Below, one piece after another: positions 1-12,944 of a DNA stretch of 64,000 nt (the first letter of the stretch is position 1; each line of letters starts with the position of its first letter). The notes beneath the pieces were generated by a model. It searched no databases. It was given only the letters and a program-made list of their open reading frames with translations, and had not been told where the DNA came from. The DNA is from Linnemannia schmuckeri. Its lineage: Eukaryota > Mortierellomycota > Mortierellomycetes > Mortierellales > Mortierellaceae. The position numbers and the translations under genes are program-made. The stretch covers positions 1,426,001-1,490,000 of the forward strand of contig JANATG010000015.1 in NCBI GenBank assembly GCA_029449235.1. Reading direction: 5' to 3'.

Positions 1-1196
1 CGTCTGTGGGTCAATAGGTTGTAGTAAGTGAATTGGTAATCACAAAGTCAAATAAAAAACAAATATCGTATCTGTCAGCATGATCTTGTCTGTGTGACAT
101 TGCAATTGACTTTCCTAGCAAAGTGAGAGAGACAGCGAAAGAAGGAGATAAGTACTATGTAAAATAACGTATCGAATGATTTTGATAGAAATATCGAGAG
201 CATATTTGAATTAGTAGAAGTATTACTATACATATGAGAGCGCGTGGGTATAAGTATTTTATGAGGGGGTGTGCAGGAGCCATGTTGGGGCAGGTTAGTG
301 ATAGGGGGGTTGTTGATATAGCTTACAGGGGGAAGGGTATGTACTTTTTGGGAGGCCGAAGTGTTTGAAGTGCACATTGATTGTACTTTATTTGTCTTGA
401 TTTTTGTTGATGAAACACATACTGGATTGACAGCAACGCGAAATTTAATTTTGAAGAAATCGCGCAGGTCGTTTCTTAGGCTGAGCTTCGGGACGGAGAA
501 AAAAAAAGTTATCCTATTTTTTTTTTGGGTAGGTATTTTCAGGAGGAGTGTACAGTACATGTACGTACAGTAGGCCGGATACTTCTGGCCAGTGTTTCCT
601 TTTTGCTAGGCGGGTCTCTTGAGGTACAACTTATTTTGACTTGATGATACTGTCCATGTCAAAAGTGAGCAGAGTGAGGTGTCCTTTACGGTGTTTCGTT
701 CAATCGCCTATTTTCGTCGTTTTCTTGTTTTGCTAGAGTCGACCCTTGTTGGCCGTCGATGGGCGATCACACTTTTTCACATCCTGCGGGGTAAACGAAG
801 GAGAGAGGGCAAGAGGGCTTTTGGTGCGAATCCACGCCAGTCCAGTTGAGGTTTTTGCTTACTGTTCAAGCGTGATTATCGAGAAAAGAACATGAAGCAA
901 TTTATTAAAAAAAAGCAGCTATACTGCTCTATCACGCCATGTAGCACTCTTTCTCCTCTTTGATCCCATGCCCATTGGACGATTCTTCAGCTCTTGTTGT
1001 CCTTACGACTCTATCATTCCTGTTCTCCCTTGCACTGCTGCATCCTACATCTTTCAAACAATCCTATTTTCCTCCTTGTATTGTAATCTAACGCGAGAAC
1101 AGATAGTGAGAAATAAGCAGATAATAATTTCAAAAGAATTATTCCTCTGTAATACCGCACCCACATCCGCCGCGATGCCTCAAAATATCTCTATTG
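1..1196. other. Intergenic, no gene recognised
   Basis: This is AT-rich sequence downstream (3') of the minus-strand gene that ends at 1197. The open frames here, up to about 160 codons, read as low-complexity translations with no domain and no supporting splice structure. I see no RNA gene or repeat. Confidence 0.5.
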
Positions 1197-2293
1197 CTAT
1201 CCAAAGAGTCTTAACTCTTTTGATTCAATATTTTCTTCAGTATACTGATTTATGCCTCCATGCCCAAAGACCATGCACAGAGCGCCTTGCATAAGCCAAG
1301 GGACCCACAGTGCATCGCCTCTCGCACATGATCTATTCGCATACACATTTGACCAAACTCGGATACATGAGAAACAGAACCAATTCAACGTGCTGAGAGA
1401 AAATCTCCGGGTCCGAGCCAAAGACAACAATAGTACCAGCCGTCGAGAAAGGTTGAAGTGGGTATTGACCCTCACCAAATCCAAGCTCTCAGTAGGTGCA
1501 TTCTTGTTGGTCTGCCCGGAAAATACGCGATGACGTAAATATGCCGATACGCTCTACCGATTGTATTTGGCAAACAATGAGCCACCGTGGATGATACGAG
1601 AGAAGAGGGTCATGTACTTTCCTGGGCCGATTGTTCAGACGCCCTTACTCTCTGCTTGGAGGTCTTGCGCAGTTGCTTCCTCTGTAAAAGTGGTCGTCGG
1701 GTTGTGGGTTTGACAGAACTGAGCGAGTGCTGATACCAATTCAAAGAGCTTATCAGGGTTGCCCTGTTATCGAATGTTTGGCGGTCGCTCCTGATTCCTG
1801 ATTAGAAGGACTGGTTAGAAGGGATGGGCTGAAAGGCTGCATGTTGGAGTGACTAGAAGATCAGGAACGAAGGGAAAATAAGAGATGAAAATAGGAAGGA
1901 AGGAAAGACTTGGACGAAGTCGACGCGTGTGAAAAGAAGACAACCTGATGTGAAACACAACAAATAAGTGGAAAAGGTGATCAGAACAAATAATGGTACC
2001 TGGCCGCGTTCCAGTTCCACGCTTGACAGCCCCAGGCAGGTGATGGATGCTCCGTGATCAAGGCGAAGTTCAGGGCGCGGTACTTCAACCTCCATAGGTC
2101 GCTAGCCTACTAAGATGAGGAAGATAGAGGAGAGGAGGTCGGTCAAAACTGAGAAGGATACAACCAAAGCGTTAACAAACATGTCAATCTTGGAACTGAC
2201 ATTGGTATCCAATGAAACCCGGTCAAAAGGATGTGTGGTCGTGATCCTCTTGGTCCAACGGTCTGCTTCAATGACTGGTTTAATATCCACCAT
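1197..2293 (-). CDS. Multi-exon gene of unknown function (about 200 aa; 5' end uncertain)
   Basis: I do not recognise this protein. The last four exons join in one frame: 2101-2000, 1763-1649, 1487-1347 and 1318-1197. Their donors are gtacca, gtaagg and gtgtat, their acceptors all end in AG, and the phases (0, 1, 1) agree, with a stop at 1197-1199. A first exon from an ATG at 2293 to about 2165 is plausible, but its donor (gttgta or gttaac) is weak. A second open frame over 2143-2358 also reads like protein, so the true 5' end may lie upstream or the region may be frame-shifted. The product has a leucine-rich helical stretch (GNPDKLFELVSALAQF), an acidic linker, then a hydrophobic C-terminal part (TIVVFGSDPEIFSQHVELVL and onward). 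No catalytic motif is evident. The minus-strand pyrimidine-rich block at about 2870-3150 would fit as its promoter. I am fairly sure that something here is or was coding, but not of its extent. Confidence 0.42.
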
Positions 2294-4489
2294 GTCAGAT
2301 CATGATAGGCAGCTTTTTGGCCCACAAAGAAACCCCTGAGACAGCCAACCTCCTTCACATGGTCCTACTTCTAGATGCACCTTTGACCAATCTCAATGGC
2401 TACCAGAATCATGACCTCTCGACGTGTGGGAGAGAAGAATACAGAAGGTCAAGACAATATTTAGACACGAGATAGAGCCTTCGATGACACCCTTCATTAA
2501 TTAGAAACCCATCCATGCCCGCCCACCTCCAGCAAGCGCCCTTTAACAGACAAGCCGTCTTATAGGGGTAGTGCGAATTCATACGATGGTGTACTGGGGG
2601 CGTCAGAAAAGTATCTTGTTTCGCCAAGTACACTTCACAAACCAAGTCTCTTTCGAATGCAATGGGTTCAAGGGGTATCCGAAATAGAAATGAATGCAAG
2701 AGAAAAGGGTTATATAATTTCCTTGAAGGGCTTGAGTATGGTGTGCGCTTGCGAGCATCGATTGATCCTGATGTTGATGTGAGCACCTGCCCAGAGTCAC
2801 GAGAATGTTGACAAGTGAATGAATGAAAAAGTAGGAAGCGAGAAAGCGATGTACGAGAGAAGGCAATCGCGTGGGAGGGGGAGTAGCCGAGGGTGAGGAA
2901 TTAAGAAGTGTAAGAGAAAAAAAAAAAAAAAAGAACGAAGCAAAGGAAGGAGAGGAGTATGAGAATGAGAGTGAGGAAGGAGGACGGTGGATGAGGAGAG
3001 TGAAAGAAGAAGAAAAAGAGGAAGAAGTGAGGAGGAATAGAGTAAAGGAGTAAACAAAGGAGACTTGAGGATAACATGAGAAGGGAAGGAGGGAGGATCA
3101 AACTCAACAAAGAAAGTGACACAAAAGGGAGAATGGTGCACAAAAAATCAACTAAGCCAGTGGCACAGCGAAGAAAGGAAGGGCACATCACCAAAGCAAT
3201 ACCCGCAAATCCAAGGCAGTTGTCGTTTTGTGCAAAACGACAAACCGGACCATGAGCACGTGAACGACAATCAAGCAAACGGCACTTAGTGGTTTTTGCG
3301 AAGGGTGATAAACACTTTTCATAGGCTGTCCATGGCAACTCATTTTGTTATCGTTCATTGGTGATAGGGCCCTCTCGACGACGCGTTGTCGTATAATCTC
3401 CATTTTTTTCTTCACGAGGTTTTTTTCGTTTGGGAACAACAACGACGATTAGACGGCATGATTCATTCTCCAGAGTCATTGGTCATTGATATGGACTCGT
3501 ACTGTTATTTCTAATTCGTCCTCATCGACTCGTAGAATGGCTGACTTTAGTAGCTGAGCCTTGCCTTATCTCTTGACTCCTCCATAGTCCCTCTAATTTT
3601 GCTACATCGCCCTCTCAGCCTCGCGATTCACAGCTTCGAACTGTTCTTCATGTCATGCATCCCGCAACGTTTGCCTTTGGAGTGTAGGTATTCATTTTCT
3701 TGTTGCAAGCGAGGCGCGAGTTCGAGTCGATGGGCGAAAGGGCTGTGTGCAAGAAAGGAGAAAATGTCCGTTCCCGTCTCTGAAATCTTGCATGTCTTTT
3801 TGGCATCCTGCTCCACTCAGGGTCGTTCAGCTGGATTCATGCAGTGTTTTTTATGTAAGGATTCAGGGTCTAGAAGCCCAGCCCAAGGATCAAACTTTTT
3901 TTTTCTTTTTGTCCACCCTTGTGTCTTGAAACCAGAAGAAAAGGAAAAAAAAAGAAAAAAGGAAAAAAAGGATGACGATGACAAACAGGCTGACTTTTCC
4001 TCTCCTCCAGGTGGTCTTTTTTTAGGAATGGACAGATAGCACGAAGGAAAAGAAGGGATGAAGCTGTCAGTATTTACTTGTGTGCCTGGGCCTGTGCCTG
4101 TACACTGGTCTGTAAAAATAGCACTGCCGCTCAACCGAAACCTTTCTTTTGGTCATGACCTTCGCTGCCACAACACAGAGAGTAGGGGAGGGGAAAGAGA
4201 CAAGGCGAAAAAACGATATACTAATCCCTTGCGGAGATTGTACATGTACAAGAGACAACTCCGAGGAATGGGCTGGGATGTTTGTTAGTGACTTTTGCCA
4301 TTGCCGCCGAACAAAAGGAGAGATGTGGCTGTGACAGATTGAAAGTCTATGAAATCCAAAAACAACGAGGACAAAAGGTCCACTAACCGACCCACTTCTC
4401 TGTCATTTCTGTACTTTGCTCTCTACTCCTCTGGGGCTGTGCCTCCAGATCGAAGCATGGTGGTCAGATCGTACCACGGCCTTTACTTT
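2294..4489. other. Intergenic with a 300-bp strand-asymmetric purine/pyrimidine tract
   Basis: From about 2870 to 3150 the plus strand is almost pure purine, including a run of As near 2920. The minus strand is therefore pyrimidine-rich, the composition seen just upstream of several start codons in this window, so this is a candidate promoter or 5' UTR for the minus-strand gene ending at 1197. The rest, 3150-4489, holds only short open frames without recognisable content. Confidence 0.4.
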
Positions 4490-4497
4490 TTATAAAT
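4490..4497 (+). promoter_or_regulatory. TATA-like box of the S41 peptidase gene
   Basis: The sequence ttataaat lies about 200 bp before the ATG at 4698, followed by a C- and T-rich leader. Position and composition fit a core promoter; this is inference only. Confidence 0.4.
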
Positions 4498-4697
4498 ACC
4501 CCCGATGCTTCCGCACTTGAATCCAAAAAAAAAGCAAACCATCAAAGAGATCCTTCTCATTCAGTCATATACATTCTCTATACATTTTCCGTCTTCCTTC
4601 GCTGCCCCTCCTTCTCTTACTACATACTATCATCATAATATTACCAACACAATAATACCAACAAAGGAATAGCAAGTACACCTGCACAAGAATAGAA

Positions 4698-6956
4698 ATG
4701 CTTACATCGTCACTCAAAAGCCTAGTTCTCTCGGCTTCTATCGCCGCTTTGGTCACATTCACCACTGCTGCCCCGGCGCCACCTGCCCCTGCGCCTGGTC
4801 CTCCACCAGTCAGTCATCTCGACCCCTGCGGCCTGCTTGGTGCCAAGAAACCCTCCGAGATCACCTACCACGATGTTGCCAACTGCTACCATGCTATCCC
4901 TTTCAACAGTGCCTACGCAGCTGCGACCTTTTCGACGGTCCATACATTGTTTAACGAGTTCTACATCTTTAAGGATTCTGCCATGACTCCCAATCTCCCT
5001 GCACCCTTCTCGAGTCCCCCAACGGACATTATCAAAAGATTGGAGACGATTGGAAGGACTAAATATACCAGCGATCACAAGTTCCATGATGATATTCGAC
5101 GGGCGATTGGTTCTTTGTACGATGCCCATGCCAGCTACAGTGGTAAGTCGCTTTGACGACATTTCACTCGATGAAGCTGGTGCACCTGAGTGAATAGGCG
5201 CATTGAGTGCTAACATAATGGTCCTTTTTTCGTTGGTTCTTGTATAGTCGAATGTTATACACAGTACTACTTCCTGCAGAATCTTGCCTTGTACGCACCT
5301 GTGATTGATAATGTTCAGGTAAGTCAACCACATCCCGATTATTTTTTCCGTAATACTCACCTCTACATCGCATGCGATTTGTTGACACAAGACCTGTTTT
5401 CCTGTCCCTTTCATCATTAGACCGTTCGCGTCTTTACTGACTCAGCAGCAAGCCCTCAGAGGCAATACGAGGACTGTCTCGTCCGCACTATCAATGGCGT
5501 CGACGCCTTGACGTACCTCAAGACCTGGGCCGACGACGAGCTCAACATTTCGCACGATGCTGGCGTCCGTCTCAACGCCGCCCTGAGCTTCCAGTACTTT
5601 GATCTCAAGTCTAAGACCTTTAAGAACGCCGATTCTCCCTTCAGTGTTCGATCCAACCTGCCCCCGACTGAGTCTGTCCGGTATGAGATTCAGTGTGGCA
5701 CAGCCCGTCCTGTAACCTTGGAAGAGCCCTGGAAAGTTCTGTCTTTGGCCGAGGGCGAGTTTCATGATGTCACCTCGTTTGTGGAAAATATCTGCGCGCC
5801 TCAGCCCGAAGCTTCAGGGTCTGCTGATGCTGGGGATACCCTGCGCAACGATATCAAGGGTCGTCTCCTGCATATGAAAGAGGAGCCTGCTCATTACAAA
5901 AGGTATCTTGCCTACAAGGAGCGCGCTGCTGCCACTGCCGCTGCTGAGGCCGAGGCTAAGGCTGTTAAGGATGCTGCCCCTGCTCCCCGTCCTACCCCTG
6001 CTCCCGGTCAACCCACACAACAGTTCGCTGGCGCAGATCTGCTCGGCGCTGGTAATGGTACTGCCTTCTACCACCTTAAGACCCAGCCCGATGTCGGTGT
6101 CCTTGCCTATCACACCTTCAACGCCGACCCAGATTACGAGGTACCCAACCTGATAAGGGGACTTAAGGCACTCCACGCGCGCGGAGTGACCAAGTTGGTT
6201 ATTGACTTCCAGGGCAACTCTGGCGGGTATGTCAACCTTGCCGCCAACACTGTCAACACCTTCTTCCCCAGCACCGAGTTCCTGGCCACCAACTTGGCGT
6301 CAGATCTTCGTGTTACTTCCGTGATCCAACAGCTTGCTGCCGCCTCCTTTAACGAGACTGGTGGTATCTATGACGCCGCTCAGTACATTGATTTTGAGAA
6401 TCAAAACCAGGCTTACACCAACGACAGTCTCTTCTCACAGCCGGTGACCTATACCCGTGGCGGCCGCACCTCCCAGTACACCCACCGCAGCACCGCTACC
6501 GATGCCTTGGCACCTAACGACCCAGCCCTGGCTACCTTTGCATGGACAAACAACGCCGCCAACATCCGCATCCTCACTGATGGTCGCTGCGGGTCTTCAT
6601 GTGCGATCGTCTCCCACTTCTTGACGAACGTCCACAAAGTTGAGGCATACGCGATCGGTGGCAACAACGGTAACGCCCTGTCGATGTACTCCTTTGCTGG
6701 AGGCACCGTCTCAGACGAAAAGAGAATCAACGGTTACTTTGCAGAGGTCAACCTCACTAGCCCCCTCAAGCCCTTGCCCTACGCTTCCTCGATTGGGTTG
6801 CCGATCCTGGAGATCTATGCTCATGGCAGTGATGTGCCTTTGGAGTACGATGCTGCAGTTTACCCTGCCGCGTATCGGATGGCCTATACTACTTCCAACT
6901 CGCAGGATCGTCATGTCATGTGGGGTGAGGTTGCTTCTCATGCTTGGAGCAAGTAA
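4698..6956 (+). CDS. Secreted S41-family (CPAF-like) serine peptidase
   Basis: Three exons, 4698-5142, 5248-5318 and 5421-6956, join in frame to 683 aa. Both introns have GTAAGT donors. Residues 1-25 form a signal peptide ending near TTAAPA, followed by a Pro-rich stretch, so the protein should be secreted. A conserved YDAH element gives a candidate catalytic His at residue 144. The core of the C-terminal half reads KLVIDFQGNSGG near residues 430-441. The serine motif TDGRCGSSCA places the nucleophile at Ser564 or Ser565. An Ala/Pro/Glu-rich linker at about 339-372 separates the N-terminal part from the catalytic core. The motif set matches the fungal S41 proteins related to chlamydial CPAF, which cleave extracellular protein; the exact substrate is unknown. 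The start is the first ATG and heads the signal peptide. The upstream leader is C- and T-rich with a TATA-like box at 4490. Alternative: a catalytically inactive S41 homologue, which sequence alone cannot exclude. Confidence 0.88.
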
Positions 6957-7717
6957 GCTGTGAAGCTGTAGGTGTAGGTGTAGGTGTCTATATAGACCTT
7001 TTTGTACAGTAACATATCTTACTATTTAGCTTCCATTCTTGGAGCGCGTTTGTTTAGAGCGCTATTGTATTTATCTAGAGCGGAATTGAAATATACCAAC
7101 TTGTTTGAAGTAACAAAAGAGGATGATGTTCTGCAGTAAAAGTTATGGCAATTAGGGCCAGCTTTTCTTGAGTCCGACCTGTCAGAGAGCTGTCTGAATA
7201 TTCTTTTGAGATGAAAGATTGCACGGACTGAAAGAAGGTACTACAACGGCGATGGAGCGACAGAATTCATTTTCTATTGTACCTTATGTAGTGTCGTTGG
7301 TGTTTTTAGATACGTCGCAACTGTTGGTTGATTTTGACGATCAATTGCTCTGCTTTATCCAACATAAGGCCGGAGATTACACCTCTTGTCCTATATTGAA
7401 AATCTCGCACCAAGATGCCTCTATAATTTTGTCTTCCGCGCGTTTTCTTGAGGCGCGTGTTCATCAGGATGGTCAACTTGTTTGGTTCTAGTGCCTCGAA
7501 TTAAATTCGTCGTTGTATCAAAAAAATAAAATAAAAACCCCCCATCGTGTGTTCTCTCGTTGAATTTGTACATGACGATATACTCACTCCATACTGCAGC
7601 CTTTGTCGACCTTTTGTTATTTACTCACTGCTTCCAACCTTGCAACATGGTTGATCATTGAGAGGCTATTTTCATCCCAGTAGATTAAAGTTCAAAGAAG
7701 ATTGCTACTATTCATCC

Positions 7718-7718
<1 letters not shown>

Positions 7719-7751
<33 letters not shown>
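7719..7751. repeat. Homopolymer tract, T x 33
   Basis: An uninterrupted run of T in the gene-poor region downstream of the S41 peptidase. Such runs are prone to length error in assembly. Confidence 0.9.
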
Positions 7752-7752
<1 letters not shown>

Positions 7753-10700
7753 GTGGACTAGGGGGTTTGAGCTATTATGTCATAAAAACGCGATGCGAGA
7801 TTAAAAACAAGGTACACACACTATCATCGAGCTATAGGATCCGTCACCATGTCGTTGTCTCTACTAGCATTTGTTGACACTTTTTATGGAACAAACAATA
7901 AAGCATAGTTGTCGCAACGCTAAGTGAAAAACTAGACGTAGATTCTGACTTCCTCTGATTGTTAAAGATGGTGGCGCTTGTATAATTCATGCCGGCCAGT
8001 CATTCATATTGCTCTATTTCACGTACCAAATTCATACCGACGATGGAGTGAGTGAATCCGTGGTACTTTATGACTAGATTAATTGCGCGACTATTGTCTA
8101 TTCGATTCACATCTTGAGATGAGCAATATTTCTTTCAATGTCAGGCCTGCAAGATATTGGTGGCGAGTGCTCCAGTTTTTTCCATTTTTGCTTCACATAC
8201 GGCCACAAGGAGACTGCCGATGTATCAGTCGTGTTCGCTTATTTCTCGCCTTCCTTCATTATCCTTCATGGGGACCAGTGCAGTAGTCAAATCCTGTGCG
8301 TTCTACTTTTTCGTCGTTAAATTTTCTACATGCGATTTCTGTTTGTTCGCATGATAGCATTCTACATCATGTATTCATGTATTACGATCAAAGATATTGA
8401 CCTTGAGACATCCGCACTACCCGACCTGTCTCTTGATTCGCACGACACCGACATCTCGGTCACTATGCGTCCCTGAATATTTATTTTTTAAGCGACGAGC
8501 CTGTTAGTTTCATAATAATTTGAAATACCCACAAAAAAATCACAGAAAAGGCGGATTTGCGTGTGGACACTCGGGATATCGCCCTATTTTCAGGCGAAGA
8601 TTTATTGGAGGATTCAAGTAATTCCAAGTATCCGTAACTCTTCACAATAGGGCTTGGTAAATGGGAATACCGATTGATCATTAAGTCTCTATTGCTTTTT
8701 CGTCTCTCAGTAAGGACCTGGAGGATGGATCTTCTTCACCATCCAGTGCCTGTTCTATTTTCAGTGTCATCATCAAACAAAATTGTAGTGCCACGATGCA
8801 GCGTTTTGATATAGCCCTTGTTGCCCCATTGGAGAAACAGAGAGACGATTTTCTTCTTTTTCAGTTTCAAGAAAAAGTCTCTTGAGCGTGGATCAGTGAG
8901 TCAAAAACTCGTTTACCTTCCAAACCAGAAAAAAACAAAGACAATGACCGGCCACGTGTGATGAGATTTCTGTTCTGCGTTGTCGAACCAACACCTGTTG
9001 GAGGATTTCCACGGTCGAGCGTTGAGCTTTCTTTGTGTGAAACAATCTGCGGCTATTGGGAGCCAACTGTCGATCCTCACTTCTTTTTCTGTTCACAAAT
9101 CTCGTTATAGGATACCTGTCAGTAAAAGTTGCAATGGACCCTATGAATGAGAAAAGAGAGGGAGAGCGATCTTTGATGCCACTCGATCAAGTTGATTGTT
9201 TTTTATTTTGTGCACAGGACTATGGATATTTTGATGTGCTGCGTTTTCTATTTCAACAAAAAAATCAAGTGATGACCCCTTTGTTAATTGTGGGTTCTCG
9301 CTTCCTGATCGGTAACTTATGAAGGATTGAAAGGCGTTTCCCCTCTGCAAGCAAGACGATTTCTTTTCGACTAGTAGATTCTTTCCTTTTGTATCAGTTC
9401 AGCAAGTATGTTGGATGCAGCGAATTGATTGGTAAAGTTCATCATTTTCCAAAAAAAAAGACGATGGCAGCGCTGCAGTATGACTGTGTCCCCTTTGCTT
9501 TTTTTTTGTTGAGGACGAAGATGAGCGATGCTCCATTGCTTCATGCCTGTATTTCATAACCCTTTTTCTCAACAAAGCAGCACGTGGCATGATTCTCATT
9601 CTTCGAGAGGAAGATTTTGTTTTCCTATTGGAGAAGGCGAGAGGCGATATGCTGGTAGCATCCTCGTTGCTCTTTTTCATTTTCTCTTATCTAAACTTGT
9701 TCGAGGGTTCATAACTTCAGGAACGTTGAGTTTTCGAAAAGAATAAATCAACATATGGCATCAGAGGCGATGCTGGGCGTAGTTACTGGCGTTGTCTCTC
9801 CTTTTCTTTATCGACAACTTGATGGGCGATCCCGGGACCTGGACAACAACCCCTTTGAGGAAAACGACATGAAAACAATCGACAACTCAAGTTGTTTTCA
9901 CCAAATGTTTCATTTTTCAGTTCAGTATATTTAGTTGTACCACGGATGCGGAACTTGATGAGATCCGTCAACATTAATAACTCAAAAAAAAAAAGTAATA
10001 AGATATGAGGGATGCACTCTGTCGTTTGCCATACCTTCTTTTTCTATGCAATAGATAGGAAATTTTTATCAAAGGATTTAACAAATCATGATGAAGACCT
10101 TTCTTTTTCTCAAAAAATTCAGCAGACAGGCAATAAGGATCGCCGCTCTTATTTTGAAAGTATTGCGTTTTTTTATTTCAGGAGGTTGGGCCGCGATAGA
10201 GGGTTTCGATTGTGGACTTTGTAGAGCGACAATAGCAAAGTGTTGCGTGTAGATTGGGAAAGGATATGTACATGAATAAGAAATATGACAAGTCGATCTA
10301 AAAAACTAAAAAAACGGCAGCAAATTGTCAAATTGCGGCGGGAAGGATTTCTTGTTTTGAGTCTACGCGGCTGTTTCACTTATCCGTTATTTCTCTGCTC
10401 TGAACTTGGAGAATCACTTTTGAGCATATTAAATTCACGTACCGACAATTGAGGCAACACCGCGGCAGCAAAGCTGGTTTGTCCTTTTTCTCCACTCTAG
10501 AAACTTATTGGCCGATAAGTGCTCTCGTTCGTTCGTCAACCTTTCAAATGCAACGCAACATAAAAAAATGGCGATATTTAATCTTCATTATAAACTTTCT
10601 CTTCCTTTTCATTTCGGCAAAAAAAAATAATACATGGAGCGTGTCTGACCATCTTTTTTAATCAAAAAAGCTACACAAGCGACGTTTCGGGTTCGTTGAT

Positions 10701-12253
10701 GCGTGTGTTTCTTTTCTGCTCAGCAACCGAACTTGCTAATGGATTCCCAGAGTCGTTACATAATTTTCTGTATCCTTGCAATGAGTAAAAAGAACCACAA
10801 GTATGGGTCGAAAACAATAATAATAAAAACGCTTTTTTTTTTCAGAAGAAAGGGGAGGATAGTAGAAAACGTTATCACATGATAAAGATACTTCCACTCC
10901 TTACAATAGATCCCAATGAGTTCCTCTGGCATCTCTTGAGTATCGCATCCACCTCCAGCTGCCGGTGTTGCCACGGGATTTGGCTAGTTTGTGTTGATAT
11001 GGTCGATCTGGGATGCGAGATGCCTTAGGTAGATAGCTCCATATTCCGAATTCAAGATAATTTCCAGAAGATTGAGTGACTATATAGAAATGTGCCGAGA
11101 GCGTTACCGTATGACAATTCGTGAGCGCTCGCGTGTAGATTGAAATACAAAATGAGAAACGATCATCTGTTTTCTTGACGCATATCTTCTCAAAGCTCGA
11201 ACCATTTTTACAGTAAAAAAAAAAAAAAAGAAATTGAATCAAAAGCAATATCTTCCTCCTTCCGATTCCCGTTATCTCCATTTCTCTCATCCAAAAATAT
11301 GTTGGAGGATGACCGGCAGTGTAGGAATGGTTGCTTTTGAAAATAACAACAAAAAAAACATAGGTGACATAGCTTGTTCTCGTCGAGTCTCTGTTTTCAG
11401 CTTCAACAAAACCTTGTTGCACATGGATCTCATCATCATCAAGGGGCGGTCAACCTTTTCAAGCAAAATGAATGTACAACGTGGGCGATGTCCTGGATTC
11501 TCGAAACAGCGTTTTTCGCTTTTTCTGTCCAGTAAACAAATTTCATGACGGATCTTCCATTCGAGAAGACTTTCAGCCTTTCCTTTCGCTATTGGATGAA
11601 CTAGCAGACATGCGATGGACTGTTGCGGACACAGAGACGCGTAACAGGAGCTTTTTTTTTATTCTGAAATGGACGCGCCGCGATAATGTTCCGAGCCTGA
11701 AGTCGTTAAGCGTTGGGTGAGGAAAGGGACCCGTGCCAACAGGAATGAAAACCCCGGACAGAGTTAAGAAAATCCCCCATGACCATCGAGTTGATTACAA
11801 GTTACGGAGCATACATGGGTGTGCCTTCTTCAATCTCTTTTTCTATTCAGTACAAGATGAGGAATCCATTTTATTGATGTACTGATAAAGATCGCTTTAC
11901 GCATTAGCCTTTGTCGAACAAACTTTAAATGCTATAGTGAAACGTCTAGTAATGATTTTAATTATTCGTTTGGCTATTGAAAGATAGACAAAAGGATTTT
12001 TCTTCATCATTGGTTTGTTTTTTTTCTTTTGAATTTCACTGTACAAATCTTGCTGGAGAGTCATAAAAGGCCATCGAATTTCGGTGGGCTTTGCCAACAC
12101 ACGGAATCTAAAAAAATGACAAGAGGCGATGTCTTCTCTTGTAAAAGTGTCTTCTCTCCTTATCCTTCATTTAAAAACTTGTTAACTGATGTTCAATATT
12201 GTCCAAGTAGCAGCCTTTTCAACCACAACACAACACAACAAAAAACGCCAACG

Positions 12254-12328
12254 ATGCGTCTTTCTAAAGTCTCCTTTTCTTTTTTGTTCATTTCTATAAT
12301 ACTTGTACATGGATCCCATTGGTCATGA
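12254..12328 (+). CDS. Weak candidate: small secreted peptide, first exon only
   Basis: The ATG at 12254 follows an A/C-rich leader (repeated ACACA, then aaaaacgccaacg) that is typical of fungal 5' UTRs. It opens a 24-codon frame that starts MRLSKVSFSFLFISIILVHG, a good signal-peptide profile with a basic start, a hydrophobic core and small residues. The frame stops at 12326-12328. An alternative is splicing at the GTACAT near 12303 to an acceptor near 12356, which would extend it by about 20 residues. I see no mature domain. It may be a decayed secreted-protein gene or chance. Confidence 0.2.
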   Translation: MRLSKVSFSFLFISIILVHGSHWS

Positions 12329-12944
12329 GTACAGGCCACTCTTTTCAACAATAGATTTCACACGAGCGATACCCTGAAGCCATCGGTGCGTTCTTTTTAC
12401 TTATTACAGAATCTTATTGAAGGATTTTGTTTCCACTATTCCGAAAACTCCTTCCATTATATTGACAGCAACCGCGCGATGGACCATGACAGGTGGCAGA
12501 GAAATGAAATGGGCTTATTTTTTTTTTATTTTTAAAAGAGGCTGGGCGATTTGTTCGCGTCTTGAGCGTTGACAATTTACGGTTGGCAGGAGTGTTCGAG
12601 TGAAAAGAGAGGAAGGGAAGGTGTGTGACCAAAAAACGAGAAAACCTCCATAGAAATAAACAAAAAAAAGGGCCACACGACCAAGGAGGTAATCAAAGTG
12701 ATAGGGTGTGTAGGGACGTGCTGAACCATGTCTCTTTTCACTTTCGGAGGAGTAACGCGATCCCTGTCACGAGTTAGATCAAAACTTCACCCCGATCAAT
12801 TGAATCATGAACACGCGTAAAAAAAATATGAAATTAAGGAAGTTTTGTACATGGTTGTATTTTGCTAAAGGGGGTATATCTGCTCCTTACGTCCCAACAA
12901 TTTGGGTTCTTCTCACACGCTGACTTCCTATCCTCCTGAGAAAT

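Larger units (their letters stand above)
6957..12944. other. Gene-poor AT-rich region of about 6 kb
   Basis: There is no recognisable domain on either strand. The open frames are short and low in complexity. At 6969-6988 a GTAGGT unit repeats three times just after the peptidase stop. A 33-bp T tract lies at 7719-7751. The only gene-like signal is the signal-peptide candidate at 12254. The region could be decayed mobile or genic DNA, but I found no terminal repeat or reverse-transcriptase motif. Confidence 0.45.
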
